64,000 nt of DNA, from NCBI RefSeq assembly GCF_033473495.1, contig NC_088937.1:2294001-2358000 (forward strand). Direction: 5' to 3'. The notes under the pieces were generated by a model that was given only the letters and a program-made list of their open reading frames with translations, did no database searches and was not told where the DNA came from. The position numbers were made by a program, and so were the translations under genes. This DNA is from Cercospora beticola. Lineage: Eukaryota; Ascomycota; Dothideomycetes; Mycosphaerellales; Mycosphaerellaceae. Below are positions 33,041-43,998 of this stretch, one piece after another (positions within the stretch are counted from its first letter, which is position 1; each line of letters starts with the position of its first letter).

Positions 33041-36000
33041 AACGAAGGCGCCTGTGTCTTTGCTCCCGCAACGCCATGCCGCTCCCAATCATACCATGAG
33101 CCGGCAGCCTCTGGGCTTTCGTATCGTGCCGACTGTACGATGCGCTGGCTAGTCAGGTCGACCTTCACCGTCGGCTACGCTACCAGTGCCATCGCATGAG
33201 GAGGCATCTTGGCGTTAGTACGGTCGACGTGGTCTGCAGACTAGGCGGCGGCAGAGTGAATGCCGAACCAGGTGAAGAAACGCCATTTAATCTTGATAGT
33301 GCAATCGTGTGCTATCACTGCCGCTTCAGGACGTGCCGCTGAACTTTACTCCAATGCGGAATCTCAAAGTTGCTTGGCTCCAAGCCATAGGAGCGAACTC
33401 TACCATTTTTGGATGCTGGATTTTAAAGTGTCGGCCAGAAGCAACGACAAAATGACGGCTCGCCAACTTTGATTTTTGCAGAGCAGTGGTTGCCCCGCTA
33501 CGCGTGCTGAGCACACACCACGTGTGAGCGTTGGCCACGCGAAATCTGAGATGAATGTTGGATGAGGTCGGGGCGAGGTGGAAGGGAAGAAGGACGTGGT
33601 GAGAAAGGGTGCGCCATCACGTGGGATCTCTTGGCAAATGAAGTCTCGGCCGTGTCTCGCGCCGCTGCCTTTCTGACTCTGTAGTACCGCGGAGGTGCCA
33701 AGGATACAGACTTAGGGCAGGTTGCTGTAGTCAGTACCAACTCAAGCCGCACGCCTCCGGCCAATCTTGTTCCTGCGCAGTGTCACTGATGAATACGAGA
33801 GTAACGGCAAACGCAAGATGCAAAGCTCTGCGAGTGCATCACCGAGATCACGCTTGGGGAGAGAAGCCAATAGCAGAGTGAGAGAATGATGCATGGCGGC
33901 TGCAATTTGCACAGCTTAAGTTGTTATTTACGGCATCGTGCCCCGCGGAACGACAGTCGACCACAGAGAACACCGCCTCGTCGCTTGTTCAAACCTTTCA
34001 ACAAATGATCGCGATGGGAACGGCCCGATCTGAAGAACTATCCGCACGCGATCAAATTCCGGCCACGAGACCCAGATACTCCAGAATGAGGGGCGACCCC
34101 AGAGGTAGGCCATGGGAACGTCCTGAAATACTTGAGATACGGCGAAGACGATGGAAAGCAAGAGTGCTTCGGAGCACGCTGGCTGGGGACGAAGTAGTCG
34201 AGGCGGCAAAGAGCATGGAGGAAAGCGGCGAGGGTGAAGACATCCTCACAGTTCCGATCATCTCAGCTGTTCAAAAAAGCTTCGCGAAGCTGAACAGAGG
34301 GAGCATTTGCAGTGGTATTTTGCCCTTAGTCATGGTCGTCCACATGTTGGTGTTGTGTTCTGCAACCTCCCTCTCCTCTCAGAAAGGCCTGAGCCAGCAC
34401 GCACGTCACGTCGCAAACGACGCAACAGTTGAACGCAATCGTGAGTTCTCCATGAAGTCGCCTGATGCCCAGCAACGATGTTGCAGCAAACATGATAGAA
34501 ATTGCTCTGCGTCACCTCGCGCATTAGATACGAGCCATTCCAAAAGCGGGAATGAAGGTGAGATTCCAAGATGCAGACAAGGCGGTCGCCAAGCCTGGAC
34601 GCAGGCTGAGGAAAGCATGATCATGTCAAAACAGGCAGTCATCTTTTGTAGCGCTAATTTCGTGTGTTGCTTGGGAGGAGCGATCAGCAGACAGCAGGCT
34701 TCGTAACAGAATCAAACCATAGCCCGCCAAGACCAAACCAACTCTTGAGTCTCTCCTCTTCGTTTTGTGTATTCGCATTGGCAACCCAGGATGCGATCGT
34801 CGCAACATCCGACTTATCGCCCTGTCTCTCGCCCGCTCTTACGTCAGGCTCTCGAGCGTTTAAAGTGATGGACTACCTGGTGTTTGGACAGCCGACATTT
34901 GCTGACGTGCAAGAACGCAGAGAGGGTGAAGGATCCACGAACAACACTCGCGATTCCCCGATTCCTGCCCATTGATCGATTCATACCAATGCGCTTAGAC
35001 GAATGCTTGTTGCACTTCAGGGCTCGATCACAAGACTACTGACTTCTTACGCTCAACGAGGTCATCAAATGTGCTTCTCATCAAGCCGGTACAATCAAGG
35101 CCCCATCTCGCACTCGGGCAACCCGAGCAGAGCAGGCCATATTCCGCCGGTCAAAACCGCCGCAGGGAAAAGGTCTTCTACGCCGTGGATGATCGCGCAA
35201 TATGACAATACTAGCAGAGCATACGGTGAGACGTCTCCTTGTCGTGACCTCATCGCAAGTCAATGCAGCTGCTGCCTCCGGCGATGTCAAGGCCTAGCCT
35301 CTGCTCACAGATTGCTGGACTGAGTCAACGAGCGATGTGCTGTCTAGGATCTGCTCACTGCCTAATTTCACGATCAGGATAGGGACGCAGGTCTGTGGCG
35401 CGAAGACACTTCCGCCACACTTTGGGACTCTTGTCTGTTTGTCGGTTTATGTCGGACATCGAGCACCATTCTTGGTTCAATTCGGGAGCGGGAGAAGCAT
35501 TTCACACTTGAATAGAAGTCCTGCGTAGCGACGGGAGCTCTGTGACAGCTGGCATGAGGCGCGGCCAATATTTGGCTCATCCAGAGACTCCAGAAGTCCA
35601 AGTTGGGTTCTGGTCACAGTAGGATGTCCTCGCTAGATCGCGGATGGCTTGGCCAGACCTTCGTGGCTTGGAGTTGTATCGCCGGGATGTACACAGTGGC
35701 TTGAAACAACTCACGGCGACTGCCAAGAGCACCACAGCCAGTCACACCGTCTGTCTTACGCAGACGCAGGCACTTGAGACATGGCATGAAGTCAGACTGA
35801 CTGCCAGGAGAAGCTTCGTCACAGTCGCCAACCCAAGAAGAGATTGCGTAGCAGCCCGCACAATGCGACGCGTCACGCCACTGCAGTCGGGCTCCCGCAG
35901 CTCTGCGGACGCGGGTCGGTGTCTTCGTGAGACCGACCGCGACCGGCCATTCCAGCCGCTCGACTGATCAGCTGTTGCAGCAGCTGCAGTGCGACGCCCG

Positions 36001-36519
36001 CGGGCCACCGCAGCAGCACGAATGGCGTTCAGCGCAAGCAGCAGCGACGTCTTCCGGCGAGCACAGCGACGCAGGCACATGGGAAGCGACGCGCCCAGAC
36101 ATGCGATGGCGGGCTCGTGGCGGCCACGACACGGAGTCCATAGGCCGAGATCGATCCCAAGTCCCTACAGAGGCGCAGCTAACTCGAAACATGGGTAGGC
36201 CTGGGTACCGTGGAATCTCGTTCAGGGTGTGCAGGACTCTTCGTGGCGTGTACCCTATAGGTCTCGCTTCGGTGCCGATCTTTCTGTTAAATGCCCTATG
36301 TCTATGTCTCTCGCCGCCAACGTTCAATCGACATAGCAACCCACTCACCAGTCAACCATCTCCAAACCATATCTTGGCCATTCACACCAACATACACATC
36401 AATACGCCAGTCAGACCTCAGGACATTGCATCACTCTACTTCTCTTCTGTGTTTCGAGCTCTATTTACTATAGAGCATTATCAACGAACCAGGCTCTATC
36501 GATCTCTTACCAAGTCACC
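33041..36519. other. Gene-poor stretch of about 3.5 kb
   Basis: No open frame shows a domain, signal peptide or coherent coding pattern; frames such as 33921-34706 (TTG start) and 35927-36697 overlap each other and probable UTR. An inverted repeat sits at 34267-34297. The last 250 bp are CA- and CT-rich and lead directly into the next gene's Kozak-like start. Could hold a degraded insertion or unrecognised ncRNA; nothing can be asserted. Confidence 0.4.
34267..34297. repeat. Perfect short inverted repeat
   Basis: CTGTTCA at 34267 is matched by TGAACAG at 34291. Between them lies a 14-nt palindrome (AGCTTCGCGAAGCT, 34278-34291). Could form a hairpin; no flanking transposon features seen. Confidence 0.7.
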
Positions 36520-37008
36520 ATGGCTGAGGTCTTGTCACCATCGATATGGCCAGTGCAAGCAAGAACCATCACACGCAAGCAAAAGCAAAATTCCCTACTC
36601 TCAACACCAGTCCCGGCATGCGCATCAACAGAGTGGAAGTTCGAATACTACAAAATCACATGGATGCTACGCGAACTCATCGCGCTCGAGCCACTAAACG
36701 GACCCCAAAAGTGGAAACAAGATCTGCTTGTTGAAGCCTTACGACTCTTGTACTCGATCGAGAACTCCACAGATCTGCCAGTTGTGAAGCGCGAAGACCA
36801 CATCAAGTGGACAGATGTGATGGTGCGAAGGATAATAGCAGAATCACTCTGGGAAGAAGACAGTACTGTTTCATTCTACGACTGTTGCGAGCATCTACGA
36901 ACTGGACGAAGCAAAGCCGGCGCAGCGAGACTCTTCCAGCAAGCCAGATCGAGCTGGACAGCGATCACACAAACAGATATTGGAACCGAATTCAGCTTGG
37001 CTGCATGA
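36520..37008 (+). CDS. Hypothetical protein, 162 aa
   Basis: ATG at 36520 has a good context (CACCATGGCT). The frame reads to a TGA at 37008. From about residue 38 it looks like a folded protein: EWKFEYYKITWMLRELIALE, WKQDLLVEALRLLYSIENST, IKWTDVMVRRIIAESLWEED. These are helical, with regularly spaced aromatic and leucine residues. The C-terminal 45 residues are less convincing and a different frame (VASIYELDEAKPAQRD) is also open there, so a small intron or a shift near 36900 is possible. No known domain, no signal peptide. It sits alone beside the gene-poor stretch, so it may be lineage-specific. Confidence 0.5.
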   Translation: MAEVLSPSIWPVQARTITRKQKQNSLLSTPVPACASTEWKFEYYKITWMLRELIALEPLNGPQKWKQDLLVEALRLLYSIENSTDLPVVKREDHIKWTDVMVRRIIAESLWEEDSTVSFYDCCEHLRTGRSKAGAARLFQQARSSWTAITQTDIGTEFSLAA

Positions 37009-37941
37009 GTGCGTTGGGGGAGGAAGGCGTTGAGTTATCAAAAATTCCCCAGGAGGACAGGCAAAAATGGGCGACGGCGGCTTTACTATCTATTCCCACA
37101 GCGGTGCATGATTTGCGAACATGTCACATACTTCGATTCTCATTAGCGCGTGCAGGTCCACGAACCAGTCGATCAAGGAAAAATATTGAATTCTTTGCAT
37201 CACTTCTTGCTTCACATTGTATCAGGTTGATCAGATGTGGTTGTGCATGTGCTTCCTCAATCGCATGCCAACGTGATGCGAACCACGCCGTCCCCCACAC
37301 TGTCAAGCACGTCGGTGCACCGCATACTAGGACATGGACGAAGGCGCCAATCAAGGCGTCTGGGTTTAATGGCTGCATTGCACCTGGCAGTCGCCACGTC
37401 TCTTCTTTTTGGAAGTCTGCTGATCCCCTGCAGACTGCATTGCGCTGCAGCAAGCCAGCTCATGAGCGACCCACTCATCAGAGGACGACAGCCAATGTGC
37501 AGTACAATGCCAATGTTCGCGTACAGCGAACATGACGCAGCTGTTTGTGATCCAGCTTCATCGCAAGATGAAGCAGTTGAAAGATGTTCAGCCACTTCCT
37601 TGAAATCATCGATGTCTTCTCGATATGCACTAAAGACAAGGGCAGGTCTGATTTCCCTTAGCTTCAGTCCAACGCTAGAAGATCTGCTCCACTACACGAG
37701 GTACTGCATGCCATCGTTGCACCCGAACTTCAACTAAACCCTCCAAGGGTCCTTTCATCGAGCTTTTCGATGCAGCGCCTGTGCTTCAAAGTAGACTTCC
37801 GAAAAAAGTTGCAATGACGAAGGCGTGCCACAGCCACGCTATACACAACCAGGATACCGGTACTCCAAATTTCCAACCCAAACCCAACCCAACTCACATC
37901 AAGTTTCATCAATCAGTATCAAAATGCCAAGTCAAAAGAGT
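37009..37941. other. Intergenic with weak secreted-protein-like frame
   Basis: 933 bp. One frame (37369-37737, plus) starts at ATG and has a leader-like start (ALHLAVATSLLFGSLLIPC) followed by a cysteine- and serine-containing 95 residues. Coding support is weak. Confidence 0.3.
37369..37737 (+). CDS. Possible small secreted protein, 122 aa (weak)
   Basis: ATG at 37369. The first 28 residues are hydrophobic and resemble a signal peptide with a possible cleavage near HCAAA. The remainder carries several cysteines (CSTMPMF, VCDPASS, RCSATS, YCMPS) and no known domain. No intron evidence, no homolog recognised, and the region overlaps other equally long frames. Listed only as a candidate for transcript checking. 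Confidence 0.22.
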   Translation: MAALHLAVATSLLFGSLLIPCRLHCAAASQLMSDPLIRGRQPMCSTMPMFAYSEHDAAVCDPASSQDEAVERCSATSLKSSMSSRYALKTRAGLISLSFSPTLEDLLHYTRYCMPSLHPNFN

Positions 37942-38601
37942 TCAAGCCTTTTGTTCCTCTGCCGCCTGCTTCTCACACCAACCCTTCAAATCCCTCGTCC
38001 ACAACTCAAACTTCTCCTGCAGCGTACCTTGAAACAACCACTTAACAGTATACGCCAAAACACCTCCCATAATCTCCCACGTACGAACCTCACATTCTTC
38101 ATTCTCTTTTCCCGCTTTCGGGATAATTTCGTGAAAGCGCTCGCTTCTGAGACCTTTCGTCATCCAACCGCCATGCGTTGCCCATGAGACGCGATAGACT
38201 TTATTGATATCGGCCTCGAAACTGGGGTCTTGAAGCATTTCAGGATCTAAATAGTCTGATGGCTGTGAGGGTGTTGATCTGTCGGTGACGATGAGATTGG
38301 TTTCTGTGAATTTCGTGGGTTTGTTGGAGTCCATGATTACGTTGAAGATGAAGGCGGTGTTTTTGTGGAGGTGGGTGAGGTTGTTGGCTTCTTCTTCGCC
38401 GTTGGCTGTGTCTTGCTTTATGATTCGGCCGCTTGGGATCCATGTGTTCCATGCTTTGTAGTTTTCGATGTGCAGCACTGTTTCGAGGACTTGTGATGCG
38501 GGCGCGGCGATTGTCCTGGACGAGTATACCTGAAATACGGCCTCTTTGCGAGGTACGACTTTCGTGGTCAGGCCTGACGCAGGCGGCCAGGTGGACGACA
38601 T
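37942..38601 (-). CDS. SRPBCC (START-like) superfamily protein
   Basis: Intronless, 219 residues from ATG 38601 (MSSTWPPASGL). The frame stays open upstream, but that part has no protein character and an ATG there would add about 94 residues. The body fits the SRPBCC/polyketide-cyclase-like fold that binds hydrophobic ligands in a deep cavity: VFQVYSSRTIAAPASQVLET (first strand and helix), NYKAWNTWIPSGRI, then beta-strand-rich stretches, HGGWMTKGLRSERFHEI and a long C-terminal helix (LQEKFELWTRDLKGWCEKQ). No catalytic residues can be assigned; fungal members are mostly uncharacterised. No targeting signal. Confidence 0.8.
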   Translation of the reverse strand: MSSTWPPASGLTTKVVPRKEAVFQVYSSRTIAAPASQVLETVLHIENYKAWNTWIPSGRIIKQDTANGEEEANNLTHLHKNTAFIFNVIMDSNKPTKFTETNLIVTDRSTPSQPSDYLDPEMLQDPSFEADINKVYRVSWATHGGWMTKGLRSERFHEIIPKAGKENEECEVRTWEIMGGVLAYTVKWLFQGTLQEKFELWTRDLKGWCEKQAAEEQKA

Positions 38602-39074
38602 TGTTCGGATCTGTATATGGAGAACTATTGCAATCCTTATCGTTGCTTTGTAGTGTAGCGCGTTGCGAGTGCAAGCACGTGGATGTCGCGCGACAACATG
38701 ATCCAAGGCAAGCGGTGTAATTATGAAGACATCACTTTGCACAAGTCTTGGCAGGCAGCTCATAAATGCATGCCCATCTTGCACTTTTTTGATGAAGTGG
38801 TCATAATGCACGAATTGTCGCGCTACCACGTACACGCTGGATGTCAAAGCATACGCTGTACCGCGCGTGGTATAGGTTGCCATCAGTAGTTAAATAGGGT
38901 AGTTAAAAGCACGCGAGAACGTCAAGAGACTCATTCAGTCTGATTGCTTCCGCTAATCTAATCAGGAGACTTCATCCTATGCACACCGGATCTGAAATCT
39001 TGTAATAGTAACCACAAGAGGGTTGGAGCTGAGAGTACGCGATTCTCCGCTTCACAGCACTATCACTTCCATCC
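38602..39074. other. Intergenic between minus-strand genes
   Basis: Promoter region of the SRPBCC gene and 3' flank of the next gene. No feature recognised. Confidence 0.35.
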
Positions 39075-40006
39075 TCACCATGTTTGGCCACTTGTGCGTT
39101 TCTCATCGACGTCTTTCATCACGTTTGCGATGTTCTCCCACCACTTCGTCAGGTGCGGGTACTTTGAATCACCCTGCTGCTGTGTGCCGCACCGGTCTTC
39201 CTTGTAATTCGAATCACGAAGCTCGGCGGGAATGCGATCGTTCAAGCCCTCGCGCTTGCCCTCAAACATGATAGTGTCGTCCTGATCCCGACCAATTGTA
39301 ATGAAGTTTTGGGTGAAACGGCGGTTCGTCCACCACGAGTCGCAGAAGACGACGTTGGCCACTGTCATGTCGACGAGTACTGAATTGACAAATCGCGTCT
39401 CTTCGAAGTGGCAATCTGTGAATGTAACACATTCGACGATGCAGTTCTCAAATCTCAATGGCCGGTCGCCGCTGAAGCTGCAGTTGATAAAGGTGAGTGC
39501 GAAGCAAAAGGCGTTGTTGGGCTCGCTGTCCGTTATCGTTACAGGGCATGGTCCATCTGGACGGCGTGGGAGGAATTCGAAGCGGGTGTCGCGATCACTA
39601 TTGGATCGAGTCAGCTTGCGATGAGCGCGACGAAGACACTTTGGGACTGACCATGGAGGTGAAGATGGTGGCGAAAGTTCGTCCACTGTCGAAGAAATCT
39701 GTCTGTCAAGTGTCAACCAATGCGCAAGTTCGTCCTCGAGTTGTGACCAACTCACAGTCCTTTCTCCTTCCTGCCACTGACTACCACTTCGGTCTGTGAG
39801 CCGCCACTTGATTCCACGTCGATAGCAGGTTGATCGGAAGTAGTGCTGTTGATCACTATCAGCTTGTCATCCCTTGCGAATGTCTTCCTGCGATCAGCTT
39901 ACCGTGGCTTGACTTCCTGCTTGTCAGTTCTCCGAGCCTCGGGCTGCGAGTGCAGCTGAACACCAGCGACCGCCTTGGTGAGGCTGACCACATCAGCTGC
40001 GACCAT
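39075..40006 (-). CDS. Hypothetical protein with pentapeptide-like F/C strand repeats
   Basis: Assembled from three exons: 40006-39903 (ATG in ACAATGG context), 39845-39756 and 39702-39075. Introns are 57 nt (GTAAGC...GCTGATAG...ACAG) and 53 nt (GTGAGT...GACAG). Frames and phases agree at both junctions, giving 273 residues. A third, in-frame 54-nt candidate intron (39651-39598, GTCAGT...GCTGAC...ATAG) would shorten it to 255. The N-terminal 100 residues are polar. The core (about 140-200) has repeating strand units with Phe and Cys in register: FCFALTFINCSFSG, LRFENCIVECVTFTDCHFEE and FVNSVLVDMTVANVVFCD. This is reminiscent of a right-handed pentapeptide beta-helix. A polar C-terminus follows. 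No known family; no signal peptide. Confidence 0.65.
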
Positions 40007-40276
40007 TGTGATGGCGACGGAGCTTTGGCAACGACGGCAATGGTCGCGCGGGAGATGTTCGTGACGTGGGTGACAAGGTTTCGCGAAGGCGGCGTGTCGA
40101 AGTTCGGAGAGCTGTGTTTGCTGCAGCACAGGCTTTTCTTCCTGCGTGCGACTGGGACGCGACGCGACGCGAGGTCCATTGTGCCTCGTGCCTCTTCAAT
40201 GCGGCCTTGCAAGTGAGGAACTGAAGGAAATTGGTGCCTCCGCCAGGCGATATTGTGGAACAGCAGGACGATGTGC

Positions 40277-41128
40277 TCAAGGACCAACGCCGGCCATATT
40301 CGGATCTGGCAGCTCACCAGAGTCGCCCACCAGCCTGACCACCTCCTCACCACACTCTACACCTCGATTATCCCCATTCTGCAAGTGAACTCGGAACCAC
40401 CTGTTGGCCTCGACCTCGGCTCCTCCAGGCTGTGTCTCGCCCGTCTCGAACCGAGCACCACAACGGTAGCCTCCCCACCTCCAGAGTCTGTATACCAGGC
40501 TCCGATAGAAGAGCTTCCATACCGCCTCATTGAACTTCATCTCGTTCCTGACCTCCACGCACTTCACTTTCCGCAAGCTCTTTAGAGTCTCGCTCAAAAT
40601 GTATGCCAGCGTGTGCGATTGCGACAAGTCTGCTATTTCTGCCAGAGCACGCGCGTGTACATCTGGTCTCGTTGGTAGGATTGTCAACGTGTCGAGGTCT
40701 AGACTGGGATGACCGAATGGGAGCCCGGCCCATGCTTCGTTCATTGGCCGCAAATGACTGATGCGAGCGGTCAATGTGAGATGCTTGATCGCGCCAATCT
40801 TTCTCGCAGACAATGGTCGCGAGCGCAGGTCGAATAGGTCGGGCCAGGAGGCATCGCCGGAGACGTTAAAAGAAGTCATGGACAGTGCTAGGAGATGGGC
40901 TTCGTCGTGGATCTGCTTGCAGACGCGTAGGATATCGAGTTGATTGCCATTGCGCTTCGCCCGAGGACATGTACTCTCTGCAGCGAGCTCCAGCGCGACT
41001 GCGAGCTCATCTGGCTTTTGAGGGTGCTCTCCTCGGTAATCTGAACGCTCGTTCTCGAAAACGAGCAGGTAGATGGCATTTCGAAGCTCGCATGGGATCG
41101 TGAGCAGAGAGGCCTGTCGGTGTGCCAT
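40277..41128 (-). CDS. Hypothetical protein with 2EXR-like N-terminal motif
   Basis: Intronless, 283 residues from ATG 41128. It starts MAHRQASLLTIPCELRNAIY followed by LLVFENE, the LP-E(L/I)RN-IY-LVF pattern that opens the large 2EXR family of dothideomycete proteins. LRVCKQIHDEAHLLALSMTSF follows at about 90; the (L)xVC(K/R)QI-EEA element is also typical of that family. The rest (ISHLRPMNEAWAGLPFGHPS and the basic-aromatic segment LFYRSLVYRLWRWGGYRCGA) is unassigned. No membrane segment or signal. The family is expanded in these fungi and its function is unknown. Confidence 0.72.
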   Translation of the reverse strand: MAHRQASLLTIPCELRNAIYLLVFENERSDYRGEHPQKPDELAVALELAAESTCPRAKRNGNQLDILRVCKQIHDEAHLLALSMTSFNVSGDASWPDLFDLRSRPLSARKIGAIKHLTLTARISHLRPMNEAWAGLPFGHPSLDLDTLTILPTRPDVHARALAEIADLSQSHTLAYILSETLKSLRKVKCVEVRNEMKFNEAVWKLFYRSLVYRLWRWGGYRCGARFETGETQPGGAEVEANRWFRVHLQNGDNRGVECGEEVVRLVGDSGELPDPNMAGVGP

Positions 41129-42124
41129 GATTGATCGATCACTACTGAGTCCTACAATGGGAGAAGGAGGAATTCAGAGTCAGCGGCACATTGCGGTGTG
41201 ATAAAGAACAGGTGAGGTCGTGTGAACTGCGGATGATATCTGGGTTATCAGTAGCATATCTTCCGGGTGGTAGAGCTTCACGACCCAGCAAAGCAAAGAT
41301 GTCTCGGCTTCCTACTGGCCAATGTTATCATTCTGCGGCCATGCTTAGCGTCCTTTGTCCTGTGTCGCGTGTACAAGCTGATCAAGTTGCTTATTGCGCG
41401 ACGTGACGTGACTCCGCGAGCTGCTCTGGCGCGGCCCATTGCGCGGGGACGCCCGGACGAGTGAAGCCGAGTCCACTTTCCAGTCCTTCTTGATGAGTGA
41501 TCCTTTTCTTCTCTCTCATCACCCTTCTCCAAGACATGCTCAGGGCGCCTGCCCAAGCTGCCTGCACAGCAAGACTTGTGTTGCCTACTCAGGTATTGCG
41601 TGAAGAATAGAGGCGCGCATGGACACTGATCCGCAAAGGCGTAACGTCCTTTCACACGTGTCACTGGCACGCGTCTGGCAGCGGCTCGGGATACTCAACA
41701 TGGCACTCTTCACGGCTGTCATAACGACCGGATTCAGGGCTATTTCTTCGCTTTCTACAATGCACTCTCGGTAGCAAGTACAGCTGCGCTTGTACCGTTG
41801 ATGTGGGGACACGCAGCGCGTTCCCTTGCCACACTTCGACGCGACGACAATGATCTGGTCTCGCAAGACCAGCAAGATACATGTCGAGGCTCGACCGAGC
41901 CAACGCCGAGAAGTGCTCCCAACAGTAGCAAAAGAATGCGTGCTCCGCCCGTGGAATGCCTGGGCTGCCGCTTTGTCTGCCCTCCAGTGGCCTTTGTCCT
42001 GGCACATGAGACCAGCCGCATGCCAAGTCCGAACATGTTTTCATTGTCGGACACCTTGTTGTGGCAATGGCGCCTCAATTCGAATCCTTCCTGATCATCT
42101 TCCAGCACACCTTGAGAGACAGCC
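41129..42124. other. Intergenic, divergent
   Basis: 996 bp between the start of the 2EXR-like gene and the start of the receptor-like gene. Overlapping frames on both strands carry no coherent motif. Probably two promoters. Confidence 0.35.
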
Positions 42125-43607
42125 ATGTCTACTGACATTGGGAACCTTCTAGGCAGATTGGGGAACCAGGATGCAGCTGGGTGTCCCGCTCCCTTCATAG
42201 GAGAGGCGCTGCACCCGTTTCGTGGAGGCTGTGAGTGATCCCTGGGCAGCCTGACGCTATTGCAGAAGCACTGACAGATAGCAGTCTACGGAGGGCGCAA
42301 TTGCGCTGAGAATCCATTAGCTCCACCTGGAAATGCATCACGATGTTGTATTCCGTGTCCTGTCTACGATTACACCTACCAGGCCGACTTTAAGCGCCTG
42401 ACTGATGGCGCTGCATGGTCAGTCTCTACAACCTCTGACAATTTCCCATGCTGATGGCGTCGTAGGGTGAATGTGGCAGGCTTCATCCTCTGTAGCTTTT
42501 TACTCCTTTCCAACGCAGTTCTGCCATCAGCAATTACGAGAAGATCGTACTTGAATATCGTCATCCTCGTCGGAATCCTCATCCTCGAGCTCGGATTTAT
42601 CGTCCCGCTGGCACGACAACCAGAACAATGCTTCGATCCAGTCACACCAAACGGACAGGGCAGCGACCTGACATGTGCCTTCTCTGGAGCTTTCCTTGCA
42701 TTCGGCCTGCTGTTCTACGTGGTTTGGATCTTGATCAGAAGTCTGTTCATGCATGTACAGGTTTGCTGGAACCGCACACCGGACAAAATCGCCTACATCG
42801 CGGCCAATGTGGCTGCGTTCTCTATCACCATCAGCTTGACTACCGCCACTCTCGCTCATACTGGTGTGTCATACCGCTTTGGAGGCTATTGTCACATCAA
42901 TGTACGTTCTCTCGCGACTTATTGGGGTTGGCTCTTCGGTTTTGGAGGCACAGCTTGCCTGCTCCAAATCGCAACAATGATCTATTGTATAAAGGTCTAC
43001 ATGAGCTCGGCATGGAACAAGCGCAACGACCCATCGACGAAGTCTGCTTCGATCGTCAGCTCTTCTCGGACACAAAGCGCGCGAGCAAAGGCTCGTCGCG
43101 TTCGACAGGTACTCTTGCTGCAGTGGCGATCTGATAACTCTGGCCTTCCTGGCGGTCTTTACCACCGCTTTCGTCTGCGTAGTCTTCATGATCTACGACA
43201 ACGAACTCACCATTGAGGCATTTGACAACGTCGACAAGCTGATACCTTGGCTTCTTTGCATAATCGAGACACAAGAAAAGGAACAATGTCTTAACCTCAC
43301 AAGTCCTTTCATCATCTCGGAAAATATTGCGGTTGCCACTTTGTTCATATTGAGCTTCGTTGGTATCGAGGCATTCTTCTTGCTATGCAGATGGGAAATC
43401 TTTGGGGCATGGTGGTCACTTATTCGACGGCCTCGATGGAAGCGCAACAATAGCTCGGTCTCCAATTTCATGGTTCATCAAGCACAGCAACGAGAGCAGA
43501 AGACGCCAGTAGTGGAGGAGAAAACGCCGCGAGAGCAGGAGACTGCTGTCAATGATACAAACGCCGCTCGTCCAGGTCGGGATGACACTGCTGCTGCAGG
43601 AGTTTGA
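42125..43607 (+). pseudogene. Seven-TM receptor-like membrane protein with a frameshift
   Basis: Exons 42125-42230, 42285-42417 and 42466-43607; introns 54 nt (GTGAGT) and 48 nt (GTCAGT...CGTAG) restore frame exactly. The N-terminus carries cysteine motifs CPAPF, GRNCAENP and RCCIPCPVYDY before the first helix, as in fungal G-protein-coupled-receptor-like proteins. Hydrophobic segments follow: VAGFILCSFLLLSNAVL, YLNIVILVGILILELGFIV, FLAFGLLFYVVWILI, YWGWLFGFGGTACLLQIATM and others. After RRVRQVLLLQWR (43127-43129) the frame breaks. The next helix LITLAFLAVFTTAFVCVVFM continues in a different frame from 43131 and runs intact to the stop at 43607. Total exon length 1,381 nt is 3n+1, implying one extra or two missing bases. 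Unspliced, the protein ends at 43216. No canonical intron explains the switch. Confidence 0.75.
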
Positions 43608-43998
43608 TGTAACTAGCCTCACTTTGAAATCTATGTCTATTTCTCGCTCCTGCCGAAATACGTGCGCAGAGTCGCGAGGACAGTCGATCTTCGACGGGAG
43701 ATCCAGTGCCACCGGCCCGAGACGCCTCCACCTCTCGGCATCTGTCAACAGTCTCGTGGTTCATTAACAAAGTGCATTTCCATCACTCTGACACTCGGTA
43801 CTTGTTACACCGCGGCACTCGTGGGATCCACGGCCGGGTGCCAACAATAGGACGCGCATACCGATCGACCTTTCCATGCAGCTCGTGAGTCAGAAGCGAC
43901 TTTAAACAGTCATCAACAACTATTTCCGCCCTTGCAAGACAAACATCCTGTACATCAAACTTCCAGGAGTATTGCAACACACAAGCTTACCACTCACC
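43608..43998. other. Intergenic, receptor-like gene to GNAT gene
   Basis: 391 bp between same-strand genes. No feature recognised. Confidence 0.35.

Noticed and set aside
33921..34706. 261-codon plus-strand frame
   Set aside because: Starts at TTG, has no domain, and reads as overlapping low-information frames on both strands.
35927..36697. 256-codon plus-strand frame
   Set aside because: Overlaps the leader and start of the 36520 gene in another frame; composition is that of antisense/noise.
41585..42198. Minus-strand frames upstream of the receptor-like gene
   Set aside because: Overlap exon 1 of the plus-strand gene and contain only scattered short hydrophobic words; no coding support.
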